NCBI GenBank assembly: GCA_030825745.1 | Contig: JAPJPH010000072.1 | Coordinates: 1-5,459, forward strand | Reading direction: 5' to 3' | Length of the DNA stretch: 5,459 bases | Source of the DNA: Anaerococcus sp. | Lineage (GTDB): Bacteria; Bacillota; Clostridia; Tissierellales; Peptoniphilaceae | Shown here: one piece after another, positions 1 to 5,459 of the stretch | Layout of the letters: every line of letters begins with the position of its first letter | Position numbering within the stretch: the first letter of the stretch is position 1 | The notes under the pieces: model-generated | What the model was told of the DNA's origin: nothing | Seen by the model: only the letters and a program-made list of their open reading frames with translations | Databases searched by the model: none | Made by a program: the position numbers and the translations under genes

Positions 1-52
1 ATTATAGATCGAAAAAATATTCAAATTTTTTTTAAAAATGTCTTCTAAAAAA

Positions 53-80
53 TTAAAATATTTGGTATACTTGTTATAGA
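53..80 (+). promoter_or_regulatory. Candidate sigma-A promoter for the nqr operon
   Basis: A possible -35 (TTAAAA, 53-58) is followed after 16 bases by a -10-like TATAGA (75-80), preceded by a TG one base upstream (72-73), which makes an extended -10. The hexamers match consensus at only about four of six positions each, so the assignment rests partly on location: it is the only plausible promoter between the window start and nqrB. An alternative -10 is TATACT at 66-71. An 8-base direct repeat, TTATAGAA, occurs at 74-81 and 92-99 and could supply a second -10 or a regulator site. No operator is recognised. Confidence 0.4.
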
Positions 81-110
81 ATAGGAAAATTTTATAGAAA
101 GCGGTGAATT

Positions 111-1082
111 ATGTATCAATTTTTAGGAATTAAATTTACTAAACAAGGACTTATGAGAACCGTTTTACTAGCTTTGTTACCTTTAATTTTATTTGGAACA
201 TATTCTTTCGGATTAAGGGTACTAGTTCTTTTATTAGTTAATATAATTACTGCAGTATGTGTAGAATATTTATTTTTAAGAAAAGAGGACAAACCAGTTA
301 GTGAAGCAGCACTAGTAACAGCAACCTTGTTTACTTTAACATTACCAGCTACTGTACCATTTTGGGTTTCTATTATAGGAGTAGCCTTTGGTATATTTTT
401 TGGTAAGATGGTATTTGGCGGTTTTGGAAGAAATGTCTTTAACCCAGCCTTAGTAGGTAGGGCCTTTATCTACATAAGTTTCTCAGGTTTTATGACCGGA
501 GAATGGCCAGAAAGATTTAATGGCTTTCCTGGTGGTTTTACTCACTGGGTAAATAAACCAATCGAAGCCCTATCAGAAGCAACACCTATGTTAATTAATC
601 AACAACAAGGAGTTTTAACTGATTATAAATCATTATTTTTTGGACTTGTTAACGGTTCTATAGGTGAGGGATCTAAGCTACTTATTATTTTAGCTTTAAT
701 TTATTTAATCTATAAAAAGGCAGTCTTTAAAGAAAATATTATAGGTATGACCTTAGGATTTGTAGTTACTACCTTATTATTCACAGTACTTGGAGTTGAA
801 AGCGTATCTCCTATTCTATTTGGACTTCTAAGTGGTGGATTTTTATTTGGTTTAACATTTATGATAACAGACCCTGTAAGTAGTGCAAAAACACCTGGTG
901 GTCGTTATATGTCATCATTTATTGCAGGACTTGTTACAGTAGTAATTCGTAGCTTTGCAATATTTCCTGGTGCCGTAATGTTTGCTATCTTAATAGCAAA
1001 TATGTTTGCTCCTATCCTTGATGAGCTAGCAAAATATATGAAAAATAGCAAGAAGAAGGGAGAAAATGATGGCAAAAACTAA
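111..1082 (+). CDS. nqrB: Na+-translocating NADH:quinone reductase subunit B (NqrB/RnfD family)
   Basis: This is the large polytopic membrane subunit of Nqr; it carries a covalently bound FMN and is known in the family to take part in quinone reduction and ion translocation. The 323-residue protein has roughly eight to ten hydrophobic segments. Family hallmarks are GRNVFNPALVGRAF (106-119), MITDPVSSAKTPGGR (251-265) and ANMFAPILDE near the C terminus. The FMN attachment motif reads SEAT (155-158), so Thr158 is the likely flavinylated residue; the usual motif is SGAT. A later conserved loop reads GSIGEGS (182-188), where relatives usually have Thr or Val before the last Ser. At 323 residues it lacks the long N-terminal extension of Vibrio NqrB (about 410) and is close to RnfD in length. 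The NqrB name is preferred because NqrC- and NqrF-type genes follow. The start ATG is preceded by a weak purine-rich site (AAAGCGGTG, 98-106). It overlaps nqrC. Flavinylation would need an ApbE-type flavin transferase, which is not in the window. Confidence 0.9.
   Translation: MYQFLGIKFTKQGLMRTVLLALLPLILFGTYSFGLRVLVLLLVNIITAVCVEYLFLRKEDKPVSEAALVTATLFTLTLPATVPFWVSIIGVAFGIFFGKMVFGGFGRNVFNPALVGRAFIYISFSGFMTGEWPERFNGFPGGFTHWVNKPIEALSEATPMLINQQQGVLTDYKSLFFGLVNGSIGEGSKLLIILALIYLIYKKAVFKENIIGMTLGFVVTTLLFTVLGVESVSPILFGLLSGGFLFGLTFMITDPVSSAKTPGGRYMSSFIAGLVTVVIRSFAIFPGAVMFAILIANMFAPILDELAKYMKNSKKKGENDGKN
1056..1062 (+). promoter_or_regulatory. Ribosome binding site that decides the nqrC start
   Basis: AAGGGAG lies inside the 3' end of nqrB, ahead of two consecutive ATG codons at 1066 and 1069. 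The spacing is 3 bases to the first ATG and 6 bases to the second, so the second is the better placed start. The resulting proteins differ by a single methionine. Confidence 0.6.
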
Positions 1083-1680
1083 AAAGAAAAAACCAACAAC
1101 TATTTATTCTGTTGGATTTATGATTTTATTAGCAGCTATATTTTCTGGAATTCTTGCAGCCTTATATATTATAACCAATGATAAGATTGTAGAAAATGGA
1201 ATGTTAGATAAGCAAAAGGCAATCTTAAAAGCTGCTAGCATTGATGCAAGCGATGATGAAGTTTCTAAAATCTTTGAGGAAGATTTTAAATTAATAACAG
1301 ATAGTCCTAGAGAAGTATATCTATATCAAAAAGATGATAAGGATGGATATGTATTCTCCTATGAAGGTGGAGGTCTTTGGGGTCAAATTACTGGATTTGC
1401 CGGAATAGATAAGGACCTTGAAAAATTATATGGTATTAGCGTTTATACTAACAACGAAACCCCAGGACTTGGTGGAAGAATTACAGAAGACTGGTACCAA
1501 GACCAATATAGGGACCTTGAAGTTAAAGAAGGTGATTTTATAGTTTATAGACCTGCTCCAGGTGGAAATATTGATGCCATATCTGGTGCAACTCTTACAT
1601 CAAACTCTATGAAAGATATGTTAAATAGTGAAATTGGCGCATTTGAAAAAGAAGCTAAGGAAGGAAACTATGAAAAGTAA
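1069..1680 (+). CDS. nqrC: Na+-translocating NADH:quinone reductase subunit C (FMN-binding)
   Basis: NqrC carries a covalent FMN on the outer face of the membrane and relays electrons within the Nqr complex. The protein (203 residues from 1069; 204 from the alternative ATG at 1066) has a lysine-rich cytoplasmic start, one membrane anchor at about residues 13-37, and a soluble FMN-binding domain. Diagnostic motifs are GGGLWGQITGF, where GLW is NqrC-like rather than RnfG-like, then ETPGLGGRI, and finally SGATLTS near the C terminus, whose Thr (residue 175 from 1069) is the expected FMN attachment site. It is shorter than Vibrio NqrC (about 257 residues), mostly through a compact N-terminal half. 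The gene overlaps nqrB by 14 bases and nqrD by 11 bases, which suggests translational coupling. RnfG is the alternative name, but the GLWGQI motif and the neighbouring nqrF favour NqrC. Confidence 0.9.
   Translation: MAKTKKKKPTTIYSVGFMILLAAIFSGILAALYIITNDKIVENGMLDKQKAILKAASIDASDDEVSKIFEEDFKLITDSPREVYLYQKDDKDGYVFSYEGGGLWGQITGFAGIDKDLEKLYGISVYTNNETPGLGGRITEDWYQDQYRDLEVKEGDFIVYRPAPGGNIDAISGATLTSNSMKDMLNSEIGAFEKEAKEGNYEK
1657..1661 (+). promoter_or_regulatory. Ribosome binding site that decides the nqrD start
   Basis: AAGGA, followed by a second AAGGA at 1661-1665, lies in the last codons of nqrC. The first copy is 8 bases before the ATG at 1670. This supports 1670 as the nqrD start over an upstream in-frame GTG at 1628, which would add 14 non-conserved residues and lie deep inside nqrC. 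Confidence 0.6.
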
Positions 1681-2290
1681 GACTAAAAAGATTTTTAAAT
1701 CTGGAATAAAGGGTGAAAACCCAGTACTTCGTCAGATTCTAGGTATATGCTCCTCTTTAGCTGTAACTAACCTTATGATGAACTCTCTTATAATGGGTCT
1801 AGCTCTTACCTTTGTAACAGCTATAAGTTCACTAATTATATCAGCTATAAGAAAGAAAATACCTAAACATATACGTATGATTGTTCAAACTCTTATTATT
1901 GCATCTTTAGTTATAACAGTAGATATACTACTAAAGGCATATTATCCAGAAATGAGCAAAAACTTAGGACCATATGTAGGACTAATTATAACTAACTGTA
2001 TCATAATGGGTAGGGCAGAAGCATTTGCTGCAAACAACCCACCTATACCATCAATGATAGATGGTATTGCAAATGGACTTGGTTATACCTTCGTATTACT
2101 AATGATTTCCTTTGTAAGAGAACTTTTGGGATTTGGTTCTATATTTGGAATACAAGTATTAGGAGATTGGTTTACACCATTTACAATAATGGTTATGCCT
2201 CCTGCAGCATTTTTTGTACTTTCACTACTTATTTGGAAGGCAACTGACATTAGAAATAGAGAAGATAATAAAGATAAGGGGGGTAAATAA
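1670..2290 (+). CDS. nqrD: Na+-translocating NADH:quinone reductase subunit D
   Basis: NqrD is one of two homologous six-helix membrane subunits of Nqr that sit together in inverted topology and form the cation and electron path through the membrane. From ATG 1670 the protein is 206 residues, close to the usual length of about 210. It has about six hydrophobic segments. Family motifs are NPVLRQILGICSSLAVT (17-33) and VGLIITNCIIMGRAEAFA (103-120). Cys27 and Cys110 match the two cysteines that, together with two from NqrE, bind an intramembrane 2Fe-2S centre in Vibrio cholerae Nqr. An in-frame GTG at 1628 is rejected as the start because it lacks a good ribosome site and would add residues not typical of the family. 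The gene overlaps nqrC by 11 bases, and its stop codon shares one base with the nqrE start (TAATG). RnfE is the paralogous alternative; operon context favours NqrD. Confidence 0.92.
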   Translation: MKSKTKKIFKSGIKGENPVLRQILGICSSLAVTNLMMNSLIMGLALTFVTAISSLIISAIRKKIPKHIRMIVQTLIIASLVITVDILLKAYYPEMSKNLGPYVGLIITNCIIMGRAEAFAANNPPIPSMIDGIANGLGYTFVLLMISFVRELLGFGSIFGIQVLGDWFTPFTIMVMPPAAFFVLSLLIWKATDIRNREDNKDKGGK

Positions 2291-2874
2291 TGAATATCAA
2301 TCCTTTGGTAATATTTTTTGCTTCTATATTTACTAGCAATATGATCCTTTCAAATTTCCTTGGAATGTGCTCATTTATTGCAGTAAGTTCTAGAGTAAAT
2401 ACTAGTATAAAATTAGGTCTTTCAGTAACCTTGGTTCTTGCAATAACTACTCCACTTAACTGGCTAGTATTGCAACTTCTAAAATACTTTAACCTTGAAA
2501 ATTACGCATTGATTATATTTATAGCAGTAATAGCAGCTAGTGTACAATTATTAGAGATGGTCCTAGATAGATATCTAGTTAATCTATATTCTGCCTTGGG
2601 AATATTTCTACCACTAATAACTGTAAACTGTGCCATCCTCGGAGTGTCATTATTCATGCAAATCCGTGGTTACAATTTATTACAATCATTCTTATTCGGA
2701 CTTGGATCAGGTCTAGGTTGGTGTTTATCAATAACAGCTATGGCAGGTATCCGTCAAAGAATAAATGATAAGGCTATACCAGCTGGTCTACGTGGACCTG
2801 GAATTACAATTATTATAACTGGACTTATGGCTATGGCATTTATTGGACTATCAGGCATAGTAAGTATTCAATAG
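2290..2874 (+). CDS. nqrE: Na+-translocating NADH:quinone reductase subunit E
   Basis: NqrE is the inverted-topology partner of NqrD in the membrane core of Nqr. The protein is 194 residues, close to the usual length of about 198, with six hydrophobic segments. Hallmarks are NMILSNFLGMCSFIAVS (17-33), IFLPLITVNCAILG (105-118) and the C-terminal IRQRINDKAIPAGLRGPG, which is very typical of NqrE. Cys27 and Cys114 are the expected ligands that complete the 2Fe-2S centre shared with NqrD Cys27 and Cys110. The ATG lies in a TAATG overlap with nqrD and follows an AAGGGGGG purine run (2276-2283) with 6-base spacing, so translation is probably coupled. RnfA is the related alternative, but the C-terminal motif and the following nqrF favour NqrE. 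Confidence 0.93.
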   Translation: MNINPLVIFFASIFTSNMILSNFLGMCSFIAVSSRVNTSIKLGLSVTLVLAITTPLNWLVLQLLKYFNLENYALIIFIAVIAASVQLLEMVLDRYLVNLYSALGIFLPLITVNCAILGVSLFMQIRGYNLLQSFLFGLGSGLGWCLSITAMAGIRQRINDKAIPAGLRGPGITIIITGLMAMAFIGLSGIVSIQ

Positions 2875-2883
2875 GAGGAAGAT

Positions 2884-3996
2884 ATGGGAGAGAATTTGAC
2901 TATATTTCTTCTAAGTATTGGGGTAGTAAGTGGTATAACAGGATTTCTTGCATTATTACTTAGTATAGCTCAAAATACTATTGGAAATTACGGAGATCAA
3001 AAAGTTATTATAAATGGTGAAAAAGAAGTAATAGTAGATGGTGGTTCATCATTACTATCTGGACTTGTTGAAAATGAAATCTTTATTCCATCTGCTTGTG
3101 GTGGTAAGGGATCATGTGGTTATTGTAAATGTAAGGTAACCAGCGGGGGAGGAGATATCCTACCTACTGAAACTGGTCTAGTTACAAAAGAAGAGGCAGC
3201 AGAAGGATTTAGACTTTCATGCCAATTAAAAGTAAAAGAAGAACTTAAAATAGAAATACCAGAAGAATATTTAAGCTTAAAACAATACCAAACCAAGGTT
3301 ATTGCCCTAGATAATGTTACTGACATAATTCGCCATGTAACCTTGCAACTTCCAGAAGGGGAAGCTATTAACTTTAAACCTGGACAATATATCCAACTTC
3401 TTGCTCCAGAATATGAGGGAAATGACGAAGAAGTTTATAGAGCATACTCAATTGCATCTACAAATTCATGGAATGATAGAATTCAATTATTTATAGGATA
3501 TGTACCAGAAGGTATAGCAACAACCTATGTCCACCACCACCTAAATGTCGGTGATGAGGCTACTATTATAGGACCATTCGGTCATTTCTTCTACCAAGAA
3601 GAATCAAAACGTGAAATGCTCTTAATAGGAAATAACACAGGATTGGCTCCTTTGATGAGTATAATCCGTTATATGAGAGAAAATAAGATAGATAGAAAAG
3701 CAACCCTATATACAAATGTTAAAAATACCCAAGAGCTTTATATAGTTGATGAATTAGAAGAAACTAAAAAAGAGCTACCTAACTTTGATTTTGTCGTTGG
3801 TATGGATAGTGTACCTGATGGAGTTAAGTGGGATGGATATGTAGGATTTGCAACTGACTTAATAAAAGAAAACCATAATGTAAGCGAATGTGAAGCTTAC
3901 TTATGTGGTTCACCATTTGTCCTAGATATCTTGGTAAAGATGTTAACAGAAAATGGTATGCCAGAAGAAAGAATTTATTACGATAAATTCCAATAA
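2884..3996 (+). CDS. nqrF: Na+-translocating NADH:quinone reductase subunit F (2Fe-2S, FAD, NADH)
   Basis: NqrF is the electron entry subunit: it oxidises NADH at FAD and passes electrons to a 2Fe-2S centre on the cytoplasmic side. The 370-residue protein (Vibrio about 408) has, in order, an N-terminal membrane anchor (about 5-29), a plant-type ferredoxin domain (about 38-128), an FAD-binding barrel (about 133-240) and an NADH-binding domain (about 243-370). Cluster ligands are Cys72, Cys78, Cys81 (C-x5-C-x2-C) and Cys113; Cys83 is an extra cysteine nearby. The FAD motif is RAYS (186-189). The nucleotide loop is GNNTGLAP (249-256), with Asn where relatives usually have Gly. The C terminus has the CGSP motif and ends YYDKFQ, with the aromatic residue near the end expected in this fold. 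A strong AGGAGG ribosome site (2873-2878) overlaps the nqrE stop codon. It is the last gene of the operon and is followed by a terminator. Confidence 0.93.
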   Translation: MGENLTIFLLSIGVVSGITGFLALLLSIAQNTIGNYGDQKVIINGEKEVIVDGGSSLLSGLVENEIFIPSACGGKGSCGYCKCKVTSGGGDILPTETGLVTKEEAAEGFRLSCQLKVKEELKIEIPEEYLSLKQYQTKVIALDNVTDIIRHVTLQLPEGEAINFKPGQYIQLLAPEYEGNDEEVYRAYSIASTNSWNDRIQLFIGYVPEGIATTYVHHHLNVGDEATIIGPFGHFFYQEESKREMLLIGNNTGLAPLMSIIRYMRENKIDRKATLYTNVKNTQELYIVDELEETKKELPNFDFVVGMDSVPDGVKWDGYVGFATDLIKENHNVSECEAYLCGSPFVLDILVKMLTENGMPEERIYYDKFQ

Positions 3997-4001
3997 AATA
4001 C

Positions 4002-4034
4002 AAAACCTAAGCATGGAAATGCTTAGGTTTTTTT
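4002..4034 (+). terminator. Intrinsic terminator of the nqr operon
   Basis: A perfect 13-base-pair stem (AAAACCTAAGCAT at 4002-4014 with ATGCTTAGGTTTT at 4019-4031) closes a GGAA tetraloop and runs into seven T residues (4028-4034). It starts 6 bases after the nqrF stop codon. The A-run on the left arm means it could also work on the - strand. Confidence 0.93.
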
Positions 4035-4052
4035 GCATATAATTTTTTTTAG

Positions 4053-4078
4053 ATTTTAATATTAAAATTTGATAAAAT
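4053..4078 (+). promoter_or_regulatory. Palindrome and possible extended -10 promoter
   Basis: A perfect 16-base palindrome, ATTTTAATATTAAAAT (4053-4068), sits just ahead of TGATAAAAT (4070-4078), which has the extended -10 form TGn plus TAAAAT (five of six consensus bases). No convincing -35 is present. A rightward transcript from about 4085 would meet no gene before the convergent one at 4426, so any product would be a non-coding RNA. In DNA this AT-rich both signals may be chance. Confidence 0.2.
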
Positions 4079-4154
4079 AGGTGATATCTAAGATTTATCC
4101 TACCACTAAGTCTATCTACTTAAGGATGCAATAAAGAAGGGGACCATAGATTAA

Positions 4155-4232
4155 TTATTTAGTGAGCTTTTATTATTTAGATACAAGTTTGATTATTATA
4201 AATGTATAAAATGTGGAAAGAACAAAAAGGTA
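4155..4232 (+). pseudogene. Possible coding remnant with a CxxC zinc-ribbon-like motif
   Basis: Between two in-frame stops (4152-4154 and 4233-4235), 26 codons read as a peptide containing RYKFDYYKCIKCGKNKKV. A CxxCGK preceded by aromatic residues resembles the zinc ribbon at the start of some transposases. There is no start codon in the frame and no partner CxxC was found in place. After the stop the same frame stays open for about 20 codons (NHRACIRYASVKLFSYKDLT). This would be a fragment of a decayed element at best, and chance is a serious alternative. Confidence 0.15.
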
Positions 4233-4316
4233 TAAAACCATAGAGCATGTATAAGGTATGCTAGTGTGAAATTATTCTCCTATAAGGATTTAACCTAGGC
4301 ATAAAAGGTTAATTAA

Positions 4317-4398
4317 AAATACCAGAGCATACCAAACTTTATCTGTTAATCTTAATCTTAGATTTTAGACTTTGTAAAAGTTTACTGCTCTGGTATTT
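4317..4398 (-). terminator. Large inverted repeat, probable terminator of the VWA gene
   Basis: The arms AAATACCAGAGCA (4317-4329) and TGCTCTGGTATTT (4386-4398) are perfect 13-base complements separated by 56 bases. Inside, AAACTTT and AAAGTTT form a second 7-base-pair stem, and an AATCT/AGATT pairing can close the tip, so the whole element can fold as one long, interrupted hairpin. Read on the - strand it begins 27 bases after the VWA stop codon and ends in a run of five T residues, the layout of an intrinsic terminator. On the + strand the T-run is poor. The loop is much longer than in ordinary terminators, so it may have another role, for example as ends of a small palindromic element or as a structured RNA. 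Confidence 0.5.
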
Positions 4399-4425
4399 CT
4401 AGCTTTATAATTTATAAATAAATTT

Positions 4426-5459
4426 TTATTTGTTTATGATTTGGTTTTTCATAAAGATTGATACTATTTTTGAGAAGTTTTCTAAAGATGTTATTCTACA
4501 AAAGTTTGATCCATAAATTAGTTTGGCATTTTTCACATCTTCTTCTTCTCCTGTAAATACTCCAAGGGTAGCTATGCCCTTATTTTCTAAATTACGTAGC
4601 TCCTTAGCGGTATCTTTTATAGCGTTATCATCTATATATTGGTCTTTGTACTTTAATTTTTTAGTATTTATATTATTTTTTTCATCATGGGGTTTACCAT
4701 CAGATAGGATTATTAAAATATGCTTTAAGTCTTCTTCCACATCTATCATTTCATTTAAAGTCTTTAGGGCTAGTCCATCTCTATTAGAACCTGATGCAAA
4801 ATATTTAAATATCTTCTCGTTATTTTCTTTTTCATGATAGTCCCTATATATGTTAAATACTGTATGATCTTTTAAGGTAGAAAAGCTCATTACTCTAATA
4901 GGGATATTCACCATATCCATGCTTTTTTCAATTATATAAGCCTCATTTGCTACTAAGGCAGCTCTTTTAATTTGGCTAGCAGATCCATCTAGGAGAAGAT
5001 CTACTTTAAATCTTGTCATATCATCATCTTCAATATGATCAAAGATATTAAAGTCATGTAGGAGATTTACCCTCCATGCCTTACCTGTATTTATCATTCC
5101 ATAGTTATTCCTTCTTAGGGAGTCTTCTTTGAAATTATAGATGGAATTTTTTATTCCTAGGCTAAGTTCATTAATGGACCTGTTATTAATAGCCATATTA
5201 CTTTTTATATACGACTTTGTTATTTCATATTGTTCATCTCTAGCTTTTTTATAAAATATAGCGTTAGGCTTATTTGAATATTCTCCTCTAGTAAAGTAGA
5301 GCTTTTTACCCTTATGAATATCAGATGTAACTTTTTCTTCTATATGTTTGACCTTGCTTTCTGGCATTATGGATAAGCCATAAAAGTTTTCTATAAATTC
5401 ACTAGATCCTGTATATAACTTATCCTTTGAATCTATGAAAAATATATTCTTATTTTGGT
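4426..5459 (-). CDS. VWA-domain protein, CobT/NorD-like (5' end outside the window)
   Basis: This is the C-terminal part of a protein resembling the clostridial 'nitric oxide reductase activation protein' family, with a von Willebrand A domain like those of CobT and NorD. In known systems such proteins work with a MoxR-type AAA+ ATPase to insert metal or activate a target; the role here is unknown. The frame is open from the window edge through 343 complete codons to the stop at 4426-4428. A Met codon at 5365-5367 is probably internal, because the 30 codons before it (including YTGSSEFIENFYG) continue the family's sequence and no ribosome site precedes it. Counting from that Met, the MIDAS motif DGSAS is at 127-131 (4975-4989), followed by GSNRDGLAL (193-201) and SDGKPHD (222-228). 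FTGEEEDVKNAKLIYG and a short C-terminal helix follow. No signal peptide or membrane segment is visible in this part. The upstream partner would lie beyond the right edge. Confidence 0.8.
   Translation of the reverse strand, partial: QNKNIFFIDSKDKLYTGSSEFIENFYGLSIMPESKVKHIEEKVTSDIHKGKKLYFTRGEYSNKPNAIFYKKARDEQYEITKSYIKSNMAINNRSINELSLGIKNSIYNFKEDSLRRNNYGMINTGKAWRVNLLHDFNIFDHIEDDDMTRFKVDLLLDGSASQIKRAALVANEAYIIEKSMDMVNIPIRVMSFSTLKDHTVFNIYRDYHEKENNEKIFKYFASGSNRDGLALKTLNEMIDVEEDLKHILIILSDGKPHDEKNNINTKKLKYKDQYIDDNAIKDTAKELRNLENKGIATLGVFTGEEEDVKNAKLIYGSNFCRITSLENFSKIVSIFMKNQIINK

Larger units (their letters stand above)
4035..4425. other. Gene-free intergenic region between convergent genes
   Basis: No intact gene is seen on either strand. 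The stretch holds a 16-base palindrome, a possible extended -10, several small hairpins (TCCT/AGGA at 4278-4288, AGCAT/ATGCT at 4244-4262, TTAACCT/AGGTTAA at 4290-4312) and the large inverted repeat at 4317-4398. Short coding-like scraps occur in different + frames (4087-4131 and 4155-4232), both closed by stops and without a usable start in place. About 390 bases is long for a gap between convergent genes in such a compact region. A decayed insertion sequence or a structured non-coding RNA are both possible; neither is shown. Confidence 0.6.

Noticed and set aside
10..45. Possible terminator of an upstream gene at the T-run
   Set aside because: There is a run of T and scattered A-runs, but no GC-containing stem before it; this is expected in AT-rich DNA.
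72..87. Possible Rex (NADH-sensing) operator near the nqr promoter
   Set aside because: Only a left half resembling TTGTTA is present; the matching right half TTAACAA is missing.
1628..1669. GTG-initiated N-terminal extension of nqrD
   Set aside because: The ATG at 1670 has a better placed ribosome site and gives the usual family length; the extra 14 residues only mirror the end of nqrC.
3120..3326. A 68-codon open frame on the - strand inside nqrF
   Set aside because: It lies entirely within the ferredoxin domain coding region of nqrF, has no recognisable motif and is explained as a shadow of the real gene.
111..3996. Reading the operon as Rnf instead of Nqr
   Set aside because: There is no RnfB or RnfC, NqrC has the GLW motif, and the last gene is a ferredoxin-FAD-NADH fusion specific to NqrF.
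4202..4243. Small ORF starting ATGTATAAAATG
   Set aside because: It encodes only 13 residues, has no ribosome binding site ahead of it and shows no recognisable feature.
4523..4837. A 104-codon open frame on the + strand opposite the VWA gene
   Set aside because: It is antisense to the well-supported VWA coding sequence, and its Ser/Phe/Leu-rich composition is what a mirrored AT-rich gene gives.

Overview
The window comes from an AT-rich genome that reads like a low-GC anaerobic Firmicute. The AT-rich intergenic DNA, the purine-rich Shine-Dalgarno sites and the protein types (NqrD and NqrE with clostridial-looking sequence, and a clostridial-type CobT/NorD-like VWA protein) fit the Clostridia/Tissierellia, perhaps the Gram-positive anaerobic cocci. 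That placement is inference; no marker gene is present.

Bases 111-3996 on the + strand form one tight operon for a Na+-translocating NADH:quinone reductase (Nqr), in the order nqrB-nqrC-nqrD-nqrE-nqrF. A candidate promoter lies just upstream, the genes overlap or nearly touch, and a strong intrinsic terminator follows at 4002-4034. NADH would be oxidised by NqrF (FAD plus an N-terminal 2Fe-2S domain). Electrons would cross the membrane through the 2Fe-2S centre held by four cysteines, two each from NqrD and NqrE, to the covalent FMN of NqrC and then that of NqrB, driving cation export. All these cofactor residues are visible. The surprise is that nqrA, which normally comes first in nqrABCDEF, is not adjacent: 110 bases that contain no gene and look like a promoter precede nqrB. 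The terminal acceptor is therefore an open question.

Bases 3997-4425 contain no recognisable intact gene. They hold the nqr terminator, a 16-base palindrome beside a possible extended -10 promoter, several small hairpins, a short coding-like scrap with a CxxC zinc-ribbon-like motif, and a large inverted repeat (4317-4398) that probably terminates the convergent gene.

Bases 4426-5459 on the - strand hold the C-terminal part of a VWA-domain protein of the CobT/NorD-like kind, with an intact MIDAS start motif. Its frame stays open to the window edge, so the 5' end is missing. It is convergent with nqr and nothing visible links the two functionally.
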